Assembly (NCBI GenBank): GCA_025084515.1
Contig: JAJAGP010001525.1
Span: 118,437-182,436 of the forward strand
Length of the DNA: 64,000 nucleotides
Source: Ancistrus triradiatus
Lineage: Eukaryota; Chordata; Actinopteri; Siluriformes; Loricariidae
Direction: 5' to 3'
Shown: piece after piece, positions 47,726-61,760 of the stretch
Numbering within the stretch: position 1 is the stretch's first letter
How the letters are laid out: each line of letters starts with the position of its first letter
Made by a program: the position numbers and the translations under genes
The notes under the pieces: model-generated
Told to the model about the DNA's origin: nothing
What the model saw: the letters and a program-made list of their open reading frames with translations, nothing else
The model's database searches: none

Positions 47726-48485
47726 TTTTGTGACAGAACTATAAGAAAGTGGCTGAAACTAATGGAATATACAACTAGAAAAGCCAAACCAAATCCATCA
47801 TTAACACCTAAACACAAAGTCATGGGGGATAGAGAGACCCAATCATGGAATGTGAATGACTGGATGATTATCCTGTAATGGCCAAGGAGCTGATGCTTGA
47901 TTAAAGTTGACAAAAGTTGGAACTAGTTTGGTATAGAATATTGGTTTTCATTAATCCATCCATAAGAATCCATCCAAAATTCTGAGGAGAAGCCACAAAG
48001 TACTGATTGTGGTATTTTTTCTTTAACAAGATCTACAGAAAATATGCCATCAACTGAAAATGTCTGAATAAAGGCCTCACAAATCCCAGAATGTTCAGCT
48101 ATTAAATCATAGCTGTAATGTGTTTGCTTGCTACAAAGTAAAAATACAAAAGGTGTTATTTGTTAACAAAATGTTATTTTTTGCCAGGGTTAATTAAAGT
48201 AGCTAATGATATTAAAATGTTTCATTAAAAAGCATCATTTAGCAAAATAAGCAAAAGGCATTTTGTTGAAGTTTAGATTATGTACTAATATAAAAAAAAT
48301 TACAACACACCTCAGTACTGTCCAATACCTGGGACATATCACTGCTATTTATCAAGTCCGAGATTAGACTTAATGTTGAAATATGAGCAAACTCATCCAT
48401 CCAAAACATTTGTAACTTCAACTTAAGATGAATTCATTAAAATCAATAACCCCCAACACAAATGAATTGCTTTATATTTACAGTT

Positions 48486-48491
48486 TTTATT
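48486..48491 (-). terminator. Candidate PAFAH1B1 poly(A) signal
   Basis: AATAAA on the - strand, 1.9 kb after the stop. Long 3' UTRs are usual for this gene. The site is a guess from motif and position. Confidence 0.35.
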
Positions 48492-50427
48492 ATTCTTATG
48501 TTGCAAACAATGACATCCAGATATATTGGTACACAATTTATATTTTGTCAGTTTATGTGAGTGTGTGTACGTGTGAACATTGAGATCACAAAAAACAGAA
48601 AGAAGGTCTTTACGTCAAGGGGGCTTCAGGATATTAACAAGGCATAGAGAGCAAACGACTGGACTCGGAGCCGACTGAATGCACAAGCCTACTGCACATA
48701 CAGCGAAGCTCTACGGTCCTTTCACACGGCCACTGATACTACATACACAGCTTTGGAATAGCAAAGGCTGGGCCTATACAACCACTGTTAAAAGGAACAA
48801 CCGCGTGCACCTCCCACACAAATCCCTTATCAGAACTAAAAAGCTGCCTCTCTGACTTAACAAAAAAAAGATACTTCAGTCCATGTTTACGTTCAACGTA
48901 TGCCGTGTTTCCTAGAAACGTGTGTATAGTTTGCACACGTGCATACCTGCCAACAGTTAACACAGCAGCCTACAGTTATTGCACTTGTCGATCTAGTTAG
49001 GAGACGTCTTATAGAAACCGCACACAGGAGGTCCTTCAGAGTAGCCATGACATATAAATCTACAAGTGTTACAGGACTTCCTGACTCACCAATAGCTCAG
49101 CCACACAGTAAGTACCACAGAGCATGTGTAAAAGCTTTCAATGGCAGCGCTTTGAGCAGACGCACACAGCGATGTTTCGTACAGGACGGTGGGTAAGCTT
49201 GTTTAGTAATGCATCCGAAAGCCGGTGAACAACGATGTGTAATCAGCCTAGTTTTTACTCGGTTTTGAATTATCTGTGGTAATGTGGCTAAAATGCATGG
49301 CTTCTGAAACATGGTGGAATGCAGAGTTCCTGTGCAACCCTTCTTCTGATGAATTCATACAGCCCAGCAGGTGATGAATAGGCAATGAACATTATAATCA
49401 ATCACCATTCTTAGCCAGACGCCACCTTACTATCTCGGTCAATAAGACCTGTGGACATTTATAACAAACGGTGATGAAAAGGGAAGCTGTACGTTATTAC
49501 ACACAGGGCAAAACGCAGCAGATATAGCCTGCTCAGACACACCCATGTACCTCCTTCAAAAAGTGCACTTAAATAATCCGGTGTCATACTGCTGATTTAT
49601 CCTCGCGTTGATTCTCATTATCTTGACCATGTTTGCAAGCCGCTCGTTTCACTGTAATATCTGGGGCTTCAAATTCAAAGGCTATTATCACTTAACCTGG
49701 AAACTGCTGACAGGTCAGGTCAGTCTGAATCCTAGGACACACGGGACGCTCGACCGCATCGTGATCTTTAAGACCTAGATCTATTTGTTAACTGTGAGGT
49801 GTCCCTTAAAAGATCTAATCCTAGAACTTCTACTCGTCGTACAGCATTTAGCACCTAAACGCACCAACGGAGGTTCTTCTAGTTATGATATTTGCCAAGT
49901 GTCAACACAAAACAACATTCTGCCGTCTTCTCTCCTCCTAGAGCATCAGACAGATCAATCCAGTGGAGGAAATGTAAGGTCCAAAACAGCCAAACAGAAA
50001 ACGTAAGCCTGTTTACTTTTTATGTGATTAGTATTCGAGTTCCGGAGACAGGAATCGTTCTGCCTTTGGTAACTAAAGTTTTGATGTTCTTAACCATTAC
50101 GGTAACTTCTAAGTGATGGTAAGCAAAAGAAATTTACAGTATACATGTGGATTCACCATGCAAGAATACTTTGTTTTCTATTTTCATGTTTTTTTTCCTC
50201 TCTTTGTGAGGGTGTCATATGTAACATTTAATAAGCTCAAACTACATCCAGAATAATTTACATAAAAGGACAATAGCTATTAGAAGAGACCTGGATGGGA
50301 TGGTCGCCATAGTGATGAGCACATCCCAAAGGACGAGTGTCATGGCAGGGGAGAGTGATTGGTAGAGAGCAGGGTTTGGATTGGGGAGAGGAGGAGGGGT
50401 GGTAGTGAGTGGGGCGGCCGAGGGAGA
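48492..50427 (-). other. Presumed PAFAH1B1 3' UTR
   Basis: No repeats are recognisable in this 1.9 kb, in contrast to the TE-dense flanks; this is what a constrained 3' UTR would look like. No coding signal seen. Confidence 0.4.
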
Positions 50428-50501
50428 TCAGCGACATTCCCAGACTTTAACTGTTTGATCTACGCTTCCCGTCACCACATAGGGAGAGGTCTTGTGGAAA
50501 T
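50428..50501 (-). CDS. pafah1b1: PAFAH1B1 (LIS1) last coding exon: WD40 repeat 7
   Basis: Acceptor ccctacag at 50502-50503. With the preceding G it reads [20 protein letters not shown] and WECR, then TGA (50430-50428). This is the exact C-terminus of vertebrate LIS1. LIS1 binds the dynein motor with NDEL1 and is the regulatory subunit of type I platelet-activating-factor acetylhydrolase; it is needed for nuclear and neuronal migration. Counting exons in the window plus the missing first one gives the expected 410 residues. Teleosts usually carry two paralogues; I cannot tell which this is. Confidence 0.95.
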
Positions 50502-50654
50502 CTGTAGGGAGAACGAAAAGATTCCAACAATTAGAGAATTTACAGCATTTTCTTCATTAAAAAAAATGTAAAAGACCAATTTTTCTCAATTGTCAATTTT
50601 CAGGAGCCTGTTGCAGTAGTTTGTCTCACACACTGGAAAAATCACTGGTAAATC

Positions 50655-50895
50655 TCATACAGGTGCTCCCCGGTTTATGATGGTGATACGTTTTATATAC
50701 ACTATCAGTGGAATTTATCGTAAACTGAGGAGTTTTATATACATGTACTATATCTATAATTGTCTAGCCTACCTTAAACATGCTTAAAACACTAACAGCC
50801 TACAGCTGGGCAATATCATTAACACAAAGTTTATTTTATAATAAAGTAGTCAAAATCTCATGTAATTTATTGATCAACATATTAAAAGTGGAAAA
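50655..50895. repeat. 'caggtgctcccc' repeat, copy 2
   Basis: Partner of 44450-44670, in the last PAFAH1B1 intron. Confidence 0.55.
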
Positions 50896-51439
50896 ACTAA
50901 ACAACAAAATGGTTAGTCCATTGCGGCTCAGGTTCTGTCAGCTGGCCGATGCCCAGCATCTTTGAGAGACTATCGTACTGCCAGGGGAAAACGCGAAATT
51001 CAAAACAGTTTCTGCTGAATGTATCATCAGATGCACATCATAAAGTTGGAAAACCAGGAACATCAGCATTTGCTTTGTTTTTATGGCTAATGCTTTCATG
51101 TAAACAGGCTTTTGAAGACTTTAATCAAGGTAGTTCGATTCAGACCTGGTTTATGCTTCCTCAGATTTTTGAACTTCTGAACTGTAGGAGCTTTTCAGTG
51201 GCCCACCAAACAGGAAGTAGCAGGTATTAATAATAGACAAAAGCATTTTATGAGCCGCTTGATGTGGCTAACATTCATGATGTAGCTGTGCTCATTTTTG
51301 GGGGGTAGGAGGTGGGGTTGGGGCACAGGAATCTATGAGCACAAACTGCTTTTTTCCAGCAAACATTCAAACAACATAACACTGCTTTCACATTTTATGC
51401 ATGTACACTGTGCAGTCTTAAGCCACAATGCCACTATTA

Positions 51440-51830
51440 GATATGTTGTTCTAGCAAAGGTATAATGACCATACATGAGTATATCAGTCTATTTTTAGAA
51501 AACTACTGTAAAATGTTGGAAGTTATTGTATTGTTGTATTCAGTATAAAAAACTGGGGAGGATAAGAGAAGAACAGCTTCTATAGGCTACAGTGGCAAGT
51601 ACTCAGTGTGACCTTGAGCAATAGCAGCATCTGGAGGTTACACTAAATAGTAACTATTGCCAGGAGAAGCCATTTTGTTCAGATTTTTGAAATTGTGTAC
51701 ATGTTTCCTAAATTTTCGCTTTGCATCTTATAAAGACTGAGATAATAGACTGAGCCAGTTATATATGGTCATTATACCACTGCTAAACCAGCAAATCTAA
51801 TGGTTGCCTTAGACTTTTGCACATTACGAT
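51440..51830. mobile_element. 'cagtactg' MITE, degenerate copy 4
   Basis: Shares 'gagcaatagcagcatctgg', 'gttacactaaata' and a final 'ccttagacttttgcacat' with the family; the ends are eroded. Confidence 0.6.
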
Positions 51831-51919
51831 CACTCCTGGTTCCATTCCTGAGCATTGCAGCGCAGAACTTTTCAGCCACCTGAGAATTTCTGACTACGAC
51901 ATACATCATAGTCGCCCTT

Positions 51920-52180
51920 TATTCTTTCATTAATTTTCATATGCACTCAATCCCGGGGCCTAACCAGCAGGACAGGGTGCACAGCAGAAACCAACTCTTG
52001 ACAAGGTGTGAATCCATCACATGGCACATGCGCACACACCCACAACGAGGCACCTCAGAGACACCAACTGACCTAATGCATGTCTCTGGAATACAGGAGG
52101 TAACCAGAGAAGGTATCCCAGGGAAAACCAGACACAAGGAGAACATGCAAACTATTCATAGCAGACACTAGCCAGTGCTG
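51920..52180 (-). repeat. tRNA-like-headed dispersed repeat
   Basis: 'ctaatgcatgtctctggaat' and 'cacaaggagaacatgcaaac' in the reverse orientation of the 38405 family. Confidence 0.55.
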
Positions 52181-52464
52181 CAGCTAATGAAACTAATCTG
52201 TAACTTGCCTGGTAAGCAAATCAAAAGCAATGCCAATTAGGCATGCATGAGCATGACTCCACTTGTGTCTTGTGGCCGTATTAAGCTGAATAATGACCAA
52301 TTAAAAATGTTGAATTTCATGAAAGCTTTAAAACCCAACTGATCAGCCACTGCATTTAGAAGAGGAATGTCTTCTTTCATTTTCAGTTGCCACTTTACCT
52401 CCTAGTGAATCATCCTCTGCCAGTATACCCATGTGGCTTGTCCAGTTCCATTTTGTGATAGCTA

Positions 52465-54043
52465 CAGTGGTGCTTGAAAGTTTGTGAACCCCTTGGAATT
52501 GTCTACATTTCTGCATTAATATGACCTAAAACATCATCAGATTTTCACACAAGCCCTAAAAGTAAATAAAGAGAACCCAATTAAACAAATGAAACAAAAA
52601 TATTATACTTGGTCATTTATTTATTGAGAAAAATGATCCAATATTACATATTAGGGAATGGCAAGAAGTATGTGAACCTTTGCTTTCAGTATCTGGTGTG
52701 ACCCCCCCGTGCAGCAATAACTGAAACTAAACGTTTCCTGTAACTGTTGATCAGTCCTGCACACCGGCTTGGAGGAATTTTAGCCCATTCCTCCGTACAG
52801 AACAGCTTCAGCTCTGGGATGTTGGTGGGTTTCCTCACATTAACTGCTCGCTTCAGGTCCTTCCACAACATTTCGATTGGATTAAGATCAGGACTTTGAC
52901 TTGGCCATTCCAAAACATTACCTTTATTCTTCTTTAACCATTCTTTGGTAGAACGACTTGTGTGCTTAGGGTCGTTGTCTTGCTGCATGACCCACCTTCT
53001 CTGGAGATTCAGTTCATGGACAGATGTCCTGACATTTTCCTTTTAGAATTCTCTGACATAATTCAGACTTCATTGTTCCATAATGGATGCAAGCCGTCCT
53101 GGCCCCAGATGCAGCAAAACGGGCCCAAACCATGATACTACCACCACCATGTTTCACAGAGGAGATAAGGTTCTTATGCTGAAATGCAGGGTTTTCCTTT
53201 CTCCAAATATAACGCTTTTCTTTTAAACCAAAAATTTATATTTTGGTCTCATCTGTCCACAAAACATTCTTCCAATAGCCTTCTGGCTTGTCCACGTGAT
53301 CTTTAGCAAACTGCAGATGAGCAGCAATGTTCTTTTTGGAGAGCAGTGGCTTTCTCCTTGCAACCCTGCCATGCACACCATTGTTGTTCAGTGATCTTCC
53401 GATGGTGGACTCATGAACATTAACATTATCCAATGTGAGAGAGGCCTTCAGTTGCTTAGAAGTTACCCTGGGATCCTTTGTGACCTCACCAACTATTACA
53501 TGCCTTGCTCTTGGAGTGATTTTTGTTGTAACAATGGTCTTGAATTTCCTCCATTTGTACACAATATGTCTGACTGTGGATTAGTGGAGTCCAAAATCTT
53601 CAGAGATGGTTTTGTAACCTTTTCCAGCCTGATGAGCATCAACAACTCTTTGAGGTCTACAGAAATCTCCTTTGTTCGTGCCATGATACACTTCCACAAA
53701 CGTGTTGTGAAGTGCAGACTTTGATAGATCCCTGTTCTTTAAATAAAACAGGGTGCCCACTCACACCTGATTGTCATCCCAATGATTGGAAACACCTGAT
53801 TCTAATTTCACCTTCAAATTAACTGCTAATCCTAGAGGTTCACATACTTTTGCCACTCACTGATATGTAGTATTTGTTCATTTTCCCCTCACATAAATGA
53901 CCAAGAATAATTATCTTTGTCTCATTTAACTGGGTTCTTTTTACCTACTTTTAGGACTTGTGTGAAAATCTCAATGTTTTAGATCATATTTATGCAGAAA
54001 TATAGAAAATTGTAATAGGTTCACAAACTTTCAAGCACCACTG
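52465..54043 (-). mobile_element. Near-complete Tc1-like transposon
   Basis: 1579 bp, with outer ends cagtggtgcttgaaagtttg and caaactttcaagcaccactg, TA at 52463-52464 and 54044-54045, and inverted similarity continuing about 200 bp inward. The - strand transposase starts MARTKEISVDL (ATG at 53685-53683). It is then broken into frames: KWRKFKTIVTTK..., TKDPRVTSKQLKASLTLDNV, VLWTDETKI, and [20 protein letters not shown] with [13 protein letters not shown] near the end (stop at about 52686). All three DD34E acidic positions are visible. At least two frameshifts make it non-coding as read. Confidence 0.9.
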
Positions 54044-54309
54044 TAGTGTGGATACATTTTGCCAAATGCACAAGACTAGATTATGAATATGACAAAAGCA
54101 CTAGCTCTGTAGTTCACTTTAAAAGCTACGGTTACACTGCAGGTAAAAGTAGCCTAGTTCTGAATTTTTACCATCTTACATGACACAGAAGTGTTTCTTA
54201 CATGGTAATGGGAATGGCAAAACCACAATAAGACCAATTTTCAAGCCATTTTTTAATTAGCCCTAAAGTTACACGGTACAGTAAGGCAATTGCAGATTTA
54301 TGATCTTAC

Positions 54310-54467
54310 CCATAGAGGTAACGAAGTGTTCATGGGCACTCAGGGTCTTCATGCAGCGCTTGTTCTTATAGTCCCAAGTTCGCAGAGTCTTATCATCTGC
54401 ACAGCTCATGATAAACCTCCCACCAGGGTGGAAAAAGCACACCACGCACCCAGTTATCATGGCCCAC
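54310..54467 (-). CDS. pafah1b1: PAFAH1B1 exon: WD40 repeats 6-7 (damaged)
   Basis: Encodes [12 protein letters not shown], then, in a different frame, [20 protein letters not shown] and [20 protein letters not shown], with a GTAAG donor at 54309. Its length is 158 where LIS1 needs 157: one surplus T in the ctttttcc run (near 54428) breaks the frame. The acceptor reads ctctcatg instead of an AG. Corresponds to human residues 335-386. Confidence 0.88.
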
Positions 54468-54651
54468 CATGAGAGTGGGAGAGAGTAAAACAAAGCACCA
54501 TGAGAAGATTCAATGTCATGGAAGCAAAGTACACAAATGATGGTCTGCACATTCAAGTCATGTGTTTTCAGTAAACGTCACTTTTTCACACGGTTGTAAA
54601 TTCTTTTATTTTGAGTTGAATCACATGCCCAATGTGCTCAGGGTAACTTAC

Positions 54652-54753
54652 CAGTGTCATAAGGCACATGCCAGTACTGACATCCCACATCTTAATGGTT
54701 TTATCTCGGGATCCAGAGAGCAAGAAGGGTCCAGGCTTCCCACTCTTCTTGTT
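54652..54753 (-). CDS. pafah1b1: PAFAH1B1 exon: WD40 repeat 5-6
   Basis: 34 codons, acceptor ctgtag, donor GTAAG (54651-54647). Reads [20 protein letters not shown] and [14 protein letters not shown]. Clean frame; human residues about 301-334. Confidence 0.95.
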
Positions 54754-54859
54754 CTACAGGAAGAAGTGTACGAAAAAAAATCTTAAAGACTTGTATCAAA
54801 TAATCATGTAGGCTCTCAACCAAAAGTAGGAATATCACAAATAAAACCCCAAACAAGAC

Positions 54860-55165
54860 TGCATAGTGGAACAGCAGTCAGCATTTTCGCCTCACAGCTC
54901 CACAGACCCAGGTTTGAGTCTCTGAGCCTGGCAGCTGATCGTGTGCAGTTGTCCACTTTGTTGTTCTCCATTTATCTGCTAAGGTTTCCTCCAGGTACTC
55001 TGGTTTCCTCCAACAGGCCAACTGGCGTCTCTAGAGTGTCCCTGTGCGTCTGTGCATGCACGCTCTACGATAAAGTGGTACACTGTCCAGGGTTGATTTC
55101 AGCCTTGTGCCCTGTGTTGCTGGTTATACCTCCCTCCCCCAACACCCCTAAACTAGATTAAGCAG
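54860..55165 (+). repeat. tRNA-like-headed dispersed repeat in a PAFAH1B1 intron
   Basis: Begins 'gactgcatagtggaacagca' gtc, has 'cgcctcacagctccacagac', and ends near 'tagattaagcaggtatggaa'. Confidence 0.55.
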
Positions 55166-55268
55166 GTATGGAAAGCGAGCGAAAAACCCCCAAAACTATT
55201 CATACTTCTTAATTCATTCAGTATTCTAACTGCGAATTAACATCAGATTTAGACCATTTAAAGGATTA

Positions 55269-56588
<1,320 letters not shown>

Positions 56589-56692
56589 CCATGGCATCTG
56601 CCACATTTTCATGGTCTTATCCCTTGATGCAGATTACTATATGATCAACAATTGGGCATGATGGCAAATGATGCCACGTGGTGGTCGTGGTC
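56589..56692 (-). CDS. pafah1b1: PAFAH1B1 exon: WD40 repeat 3-4 (heavily damaged)
   Basis: Recognisable in pieces: HDHHVASFAIMPN, then DHIV, SASRDKTMKMW, with a GTGAGT donor at 56588. Relative to LIS1 there is an extra C near 56688, an extra T near 56647, an extra A near 56633, and a garbled end after ATGTGG where EVQTG should be. The total of 104 bases is close to the 103 expected. The acceptor reads cttcatcg with no AG. Bounds are approximate. Confidence 0.75.
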
Positions 56693-56994
56693 CGATGAAG
56701 AAAGGAAGGGAAAAAAAGAAAAACTATAGAATAAATCTACAACATAGCTGAAAACATGCTGATTATGTGATCAGTAATTTACTCTAGTAAGCAGATTTAT
56801 GGCTGTAATCTAAGCAGATGGCCTTAGACTCAATTAGATTTCCTGTTAATCCATAAAAACCCAAAAGGACTGTATCAGAAGGTAGGTTTTGGATACGAAT
56901 CCAAACGCTCATGCTACAAATCTGGACGGGTACTGATAGATACCAAATGCTCCTTGATCATTTTTCATCATTTTACATCTTGTGATTCTCTCAC

Positions 56995-57163
56995 CATGAA
57001 TTGGTCCTTATGCATTCACAGCCGAAAAGTCCCAGGCGCTGATGGTCATGTCAGCGAACAGGAGGCAGAGCAGTTTTCCAGTCCACATCAAAGCGATGTC
57101 CGGCACTGAGTCAGTATGGGCCTTCAGAGTGGCTCAAAGTCTCCAGTCTCATAGTTCCCACAC
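56995..57163 (-). CDS. pafah1b1: PAFAH1B1 exon: WD40 repeats 1-3 (heavily damaged)
   Basis: Acceptor tctgtag and donor GTGAGAG are intact, and the length of 169 is exactly what LIS1 requires. The interior does not stay in one frame: [31 protein letters not shown] and a final GCECIRT are scattered over all three frames by balanced insertions and deletions (about eight to ten). Human residues 134-189. Confidence 0.8.
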
Positions 57164-58469
57164 CTACAGACACAGAACAGTCAGGTTAAAACAGAGAATT
57201 GACATTTCAGATGATCACTGGTGTACTGTTCCAAGATAACACAGTGATTTTTAGGAATGACCTTTATTTAATGTAGTATCAGCTACAGTGGCCATTTCAC
57301 AACAAGACAAGGTTTACACTAAAATCCCAGCCAAACCCCAAGTATGGCTACAAAAAATGCAGCACATCATCAAACTGTAACATTGTCCTGGTAAAGCCTT
57401 GTTGATTTTCAGATAGAGAAATAGCCAGCTAACAGAAAACCGCAGCACAAGTGGTGATATGGGTTCCTTGTTAATCTTGATCTCCACAGAACACATGGAC
57501 CTTGTTCCTTGTTCCAGAGACCAATCTTGATCTCACTAGCAAAACTGGAAGCCTTTCTTGAGTAAAACATCATAAACAAGTGGTTTAAAGCACCACAGCA
57601 GTTAAGTTTAAGTTCTTACTATCAATATAAAACACAGCCGTTGAGTCATACTGTTTATTTAAAAGATTTTGGACATCAGCAAGATTAAGGGTTTACGATC
57701 TGGGTTATTAAGATTTTTCCACCCATTTGTTCTGTGAGTGATGGTCACCACTACCCTTCAGTTTTAATAATGCCTTGGAAAGTCTAGCCCCGTGCAGTTC
57801 ATTCAGTAATATCATGAGTTGTCTTATTTGCATGCAGGGCCAATTAATTTGCCCCCTTCTGATGAAACACCAGTAAGATCTTTCCATGATCACATGATAA
57901 GTTTTCCGAACATGGGTGTTTAAAAATTGAGAGTTACTCACTTGCTTCAGTTTAAAAGAATTGTTGATAACTCAACATATGGAATCGCTGCAGAAAAATA
58001 TCCATTCCAAAGGCTCCCAAGTATTTGCTTCTTTTATAAAAACTAAATGAGGACTGTTTGTTTGCAAAGCAGTGTGGGTTATTTCACTCTATTTCACAGG
58101 CATTTCAATTTGTTTGAGGAGGTCTCTTGCTTTAGGCAAGTTTGTGATAAATGTGTGTCAAATAAATAATACTGACATATTGCCAAGTCAGCTCAGCTGT
58201 TAGGTTATGGACTGCTTGCCTTAAAAGATGGGGTGGCGTGTTCATGCGCGTATTATTCAGTTGGCTTATAAACCAAAAACCTGCAACCAAAGCAGTTTCT
58301 ATTTGCTGTTGACACACACAAATTCATACATGCATGCCACACTCAAAGGTTGAAGAAAAACGTTTTTTCAATAATTAATTCATTTGTTCATGAAAGACAT
58401 AGTACATACAAATATTGGTATGTCAGTACTACAGGACAGTGGACTTTAAACCTCAGGACATAATGGACA
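57164..58469. other. PAFAH1B1 intron, nothing recognised
   Basis: AT-rich; no exon or recognised repeat. Confidence 0.35.
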
Positions 58470-58980
58470 TGGGAAGTAAACGGATTTTTTCCAATAGCAA
58501 CAATAATCTAATAATAATGTGACAAACTTTACACTCTAATATTAAATAATCAAAATTATTCATTTTCTTGAGTTTAATGTTGTTCAGAGTCTCCAAAAAG
58601 TGTTGATAGCCGTTCTTGTTTTGCTGCCTTTAATTGTGTTGGCAATTTAAATTCCGGGGTTCAGGATCCAGCAAAAAAAAAAAGCTTAAAGTCAAATCCA
58701 AAAAGAGGCCAAAACAAAACCAAGTCTTAGAATACACGAGACATGGCAATGTGGGGGAAGGGCTCGCCACACATGCACAGACTGAAAACACTTGATTATA
58801 ATAGTGGGTAACTGGTATACATGCTCTGAGTAATCGCATTATCTAGCTCTCTATCGGATTATTAATCTTGATTTCTCGATCGGGGAGGCATTTGCTGCAT
58901 ACATGACCACTGAATAATCAGAAACTGCGAAATCCGACTATGATTGGATTATTAAGTGCATGTGTAAACGCAGTCAATAA
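58470..58980. mobile_element. MITE of the 'gcatgtaaac' family, copy 2
   Basis: Collinear partner of 15050-15580 ('ggtatacatgctctgagtaa', 'gattattaagtgcatgtgta' aacgca). Confidence 0.65.
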
Positions 58981-59435
58981 AATAACCAAAATAAAAAAAT
59001 AAATATAATAAACCAGGATTTACACTGGAAAAGTTCAGTAAAGCTTTAAAATAACTTCTGAAACTAGGACTAATGAGCTGTAGTAGAACTGAAAAGACAA
59101 TTAGGGGTTTCAGTATTACTTGATAATTTTCATTTGGCATAAAAAAAAAGCTTAGGGAAATAGACTTGTCGGAAAAGCACCAGTAGAGGGTTTAGACAGT
59201 TGCGTTAAATAGCAGTAGCTGCAAAGGAAATTATTAACAGCAGGTGGACAAAGCTTTCTGGCACCGTGATCAAACTGTAGAGCTGCTAAGGTAAGCCACA
59301 GTGCATCTGGTGCCTAGAGAACTGCTTGGTGTGCTGTTGCCCTGGGTAACCACTTCAGGATGTCTCTATGGAGACAGTGAGTCAGCATAAACACAGAGCC
59401 CATATTCTTCTGCTATAAGCGGCGATGATACGTTA

Positions 59436-59741
<306 letters not shown>

Positions 59742-59893
59742 TTAAAAACATAAAACATTTGAATGGAATCAATTGAAACATCATAGATCAATATGAAAAC
59801 TTATTCTTTGAATCAAAAACAATTTTATTCCTCTGTTATATGGTAAATTAAAACATCATCATGTCTAAAAAAAATTAGACTAATCCTACTGAC

Positions 59894-59968
59894 CTTCTTT
59901 TGTAATCTGATGACCGAGGTCCATTTCTTTTCCAACAGTCCTGCATACTTCTTATCTAATTCTTCATT
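59894..59968 (-). CDS. pafah1b1: PAFAH1B1 exon: coiled coil
   Basis: 25 codons, [20 protein letters not shown] plus RLQKK, between ctccag and GTCAGT. Human residues 40-64, linking the LisH domain to the coiled coil. Clean. Confidence 0.95.
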
Positions 59969-60076
59969 CTGGAGAAAAAGGAAAACGAGAGCTTCAGGAG
60001 TTAACTGCATTAGGCATGAAAGTAGTAAAGGCTCAGCACAAAACTCAATACTGCTTGGAAAAGCAGCTCAAAATTA

Positions 60077-60229
<153 letters not shown>

Positions 60230-60284
60230 TTATACAAGAAGCTGGAAGATTCAGTCCTCAGGAATTCAAAGACTAAAATCTTTG

Positions 60285-60525
60285 TCCCCATTGTTTATTT
60301 TATGTCGCATCAGCAGCTATTCACGCATACCCATCACACATGGTCACAATGAGCCAATTAAGAGTGAATTAACCTAATGCATGTCTTTGGAATGTTGTAG
60401 GAAACCGGAGTACCCGGAGTAAACCCACATGAAAATAGGGAGGACACGCACCCAGAGTCCAAGTTTGGGAATGAACCGGGGATTTCTGGACCTGTGAGGC
60501 AACCGTGCCAACAGTTTTCCCCGCC
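60285..60525 (-). repeat. tRNA-like-headed dispersed repeat
   Basis: 'cctaatgcatgtctttggaa', 'ggaaaccggagtacccggag', 'tgaggcaaccgtgcc'. Reverse orientation copy in the first visible PAFAH1B1 intron. Confidence 0.65.
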
Positions 60526-60934
60526 CTTGTCTTCTGTGTGCATCACTAAACGTACAAAAGACTGAGGGATATACTTACTGGTGTCTAGAATGCAGATGGC
60601 ACCTCTTTAATTTTAAAACATTTGCACCAAACATGCCTGTGTGACCATGGAAATCCATCAAAAGCCTTGGATGCATTCTGCCCGACAGACTCAACTATAA
60701 ATACATTAGGCTAGTTATGATGTCATGGTAAATCAGTGTATGATCGGACTTCTAACTTTTTAAAATATGTACTGGCGTAAATAACACCTAAACTCCACAT
60801 ATATTCAAAGTAGATGAACCAAATTCTCAAGGAGGTATGAAAGTGTTCAGGAAAACACATTCTACTGTCACTGCTTGTCTATGGAGAGTCCATGCCCAAA
60901 TGCATCACGTTATGACCCAGTTATAAGTCAGTGA

Positions 60935-61760
60935 GGGTGTTTACATGCACTTAATAATCAGATCATACTAGGATGTCTGCAGTTATCTGATTATTCAAGT
61001 GGTCATGTATACAAAAACTCTGATCTAGAAATCAGATTACAAAATCCGATAAAGAGCTGGATTGTACTCCAGTAATCGGAGTACCAATGGCATGTATACC
61101 AGTTACTGTGGTGGGCTAGTGGTTAAGGTGCAGGACTATGAACCAGAAGGTCCAGGGTTCAAATCCCACCTCAGCCAAGCTGCCACTGTTGGGTCCTTGA
61201 GCAAGACCCTTAACCCACAATTGCTTGGACTGTAAGACTGTACCAATTGTAAGTCGCTCTGGATAAGGGCGTCTGCTAAATGCTGTAAATGTAAATGTAC
61301 CCGATTTCAACTGGATTTGCCAGCCTGCACATGCGAGCAGAGTGGCTAGTGTCACTAAACATGGTTGCCAGGTCTGCTTATTCTTAGAGATTTTACTTAC
61401 TTTGGGCTTATTTACACAGAACAGGTGGGGGATTCTCTCGTGGGATCTGGCAAACCTGCAATGAAATGCTAAAAACACTCGCTAAATGGCTATCAAACGC
61501 TTTGTGAAGACTCTGAAGCACTAATATATATATATAAAAAATTTGTTTCTTTTTTTTTTTTTTTTTTTTAAGTTCACATCACATTTATTTGAGATTATTG
61601 GTTGCAAAGTAGATTGTCTGGGTCATGTAAACCAGAAGGTTTCCCATTATTTGATTACTCAAGTGCATGTATACTCCTTGATCGGATTACTGACCAAATC
61701 CGATTTTCTGCAGTTGTCGGATTATTATTAAGTGCATGTAAATGCACTCAGTGTAAGTAA
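60935..61760. mobile_element. MITE of the 'gcatgtaaac' family, copy 3, split by a SINE
   Basis: Left end 'gtgtttacatgcacttaata', right end 'ttattaagtgcatgtaaatg'. The body at 'ggcatgtataccagttac' is interrupted by the SINE at 61101-61300 and resumes at 'acccgatttcaactgg'. A poly-T run lies at about 61549-61572. Confidence 0.65.
61101..61300 (+). mobile_element. tRNA-headed SINE, copy 3
   Basis: tggtgggctagtggttaagg head, 'gggttcaaatcccacctcag' B-box region, 'ccttgagcaagacccttaac' core, 'tgtaaatgtaaatgt' tail. Nested in a MITE. Confidence 0.85.
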
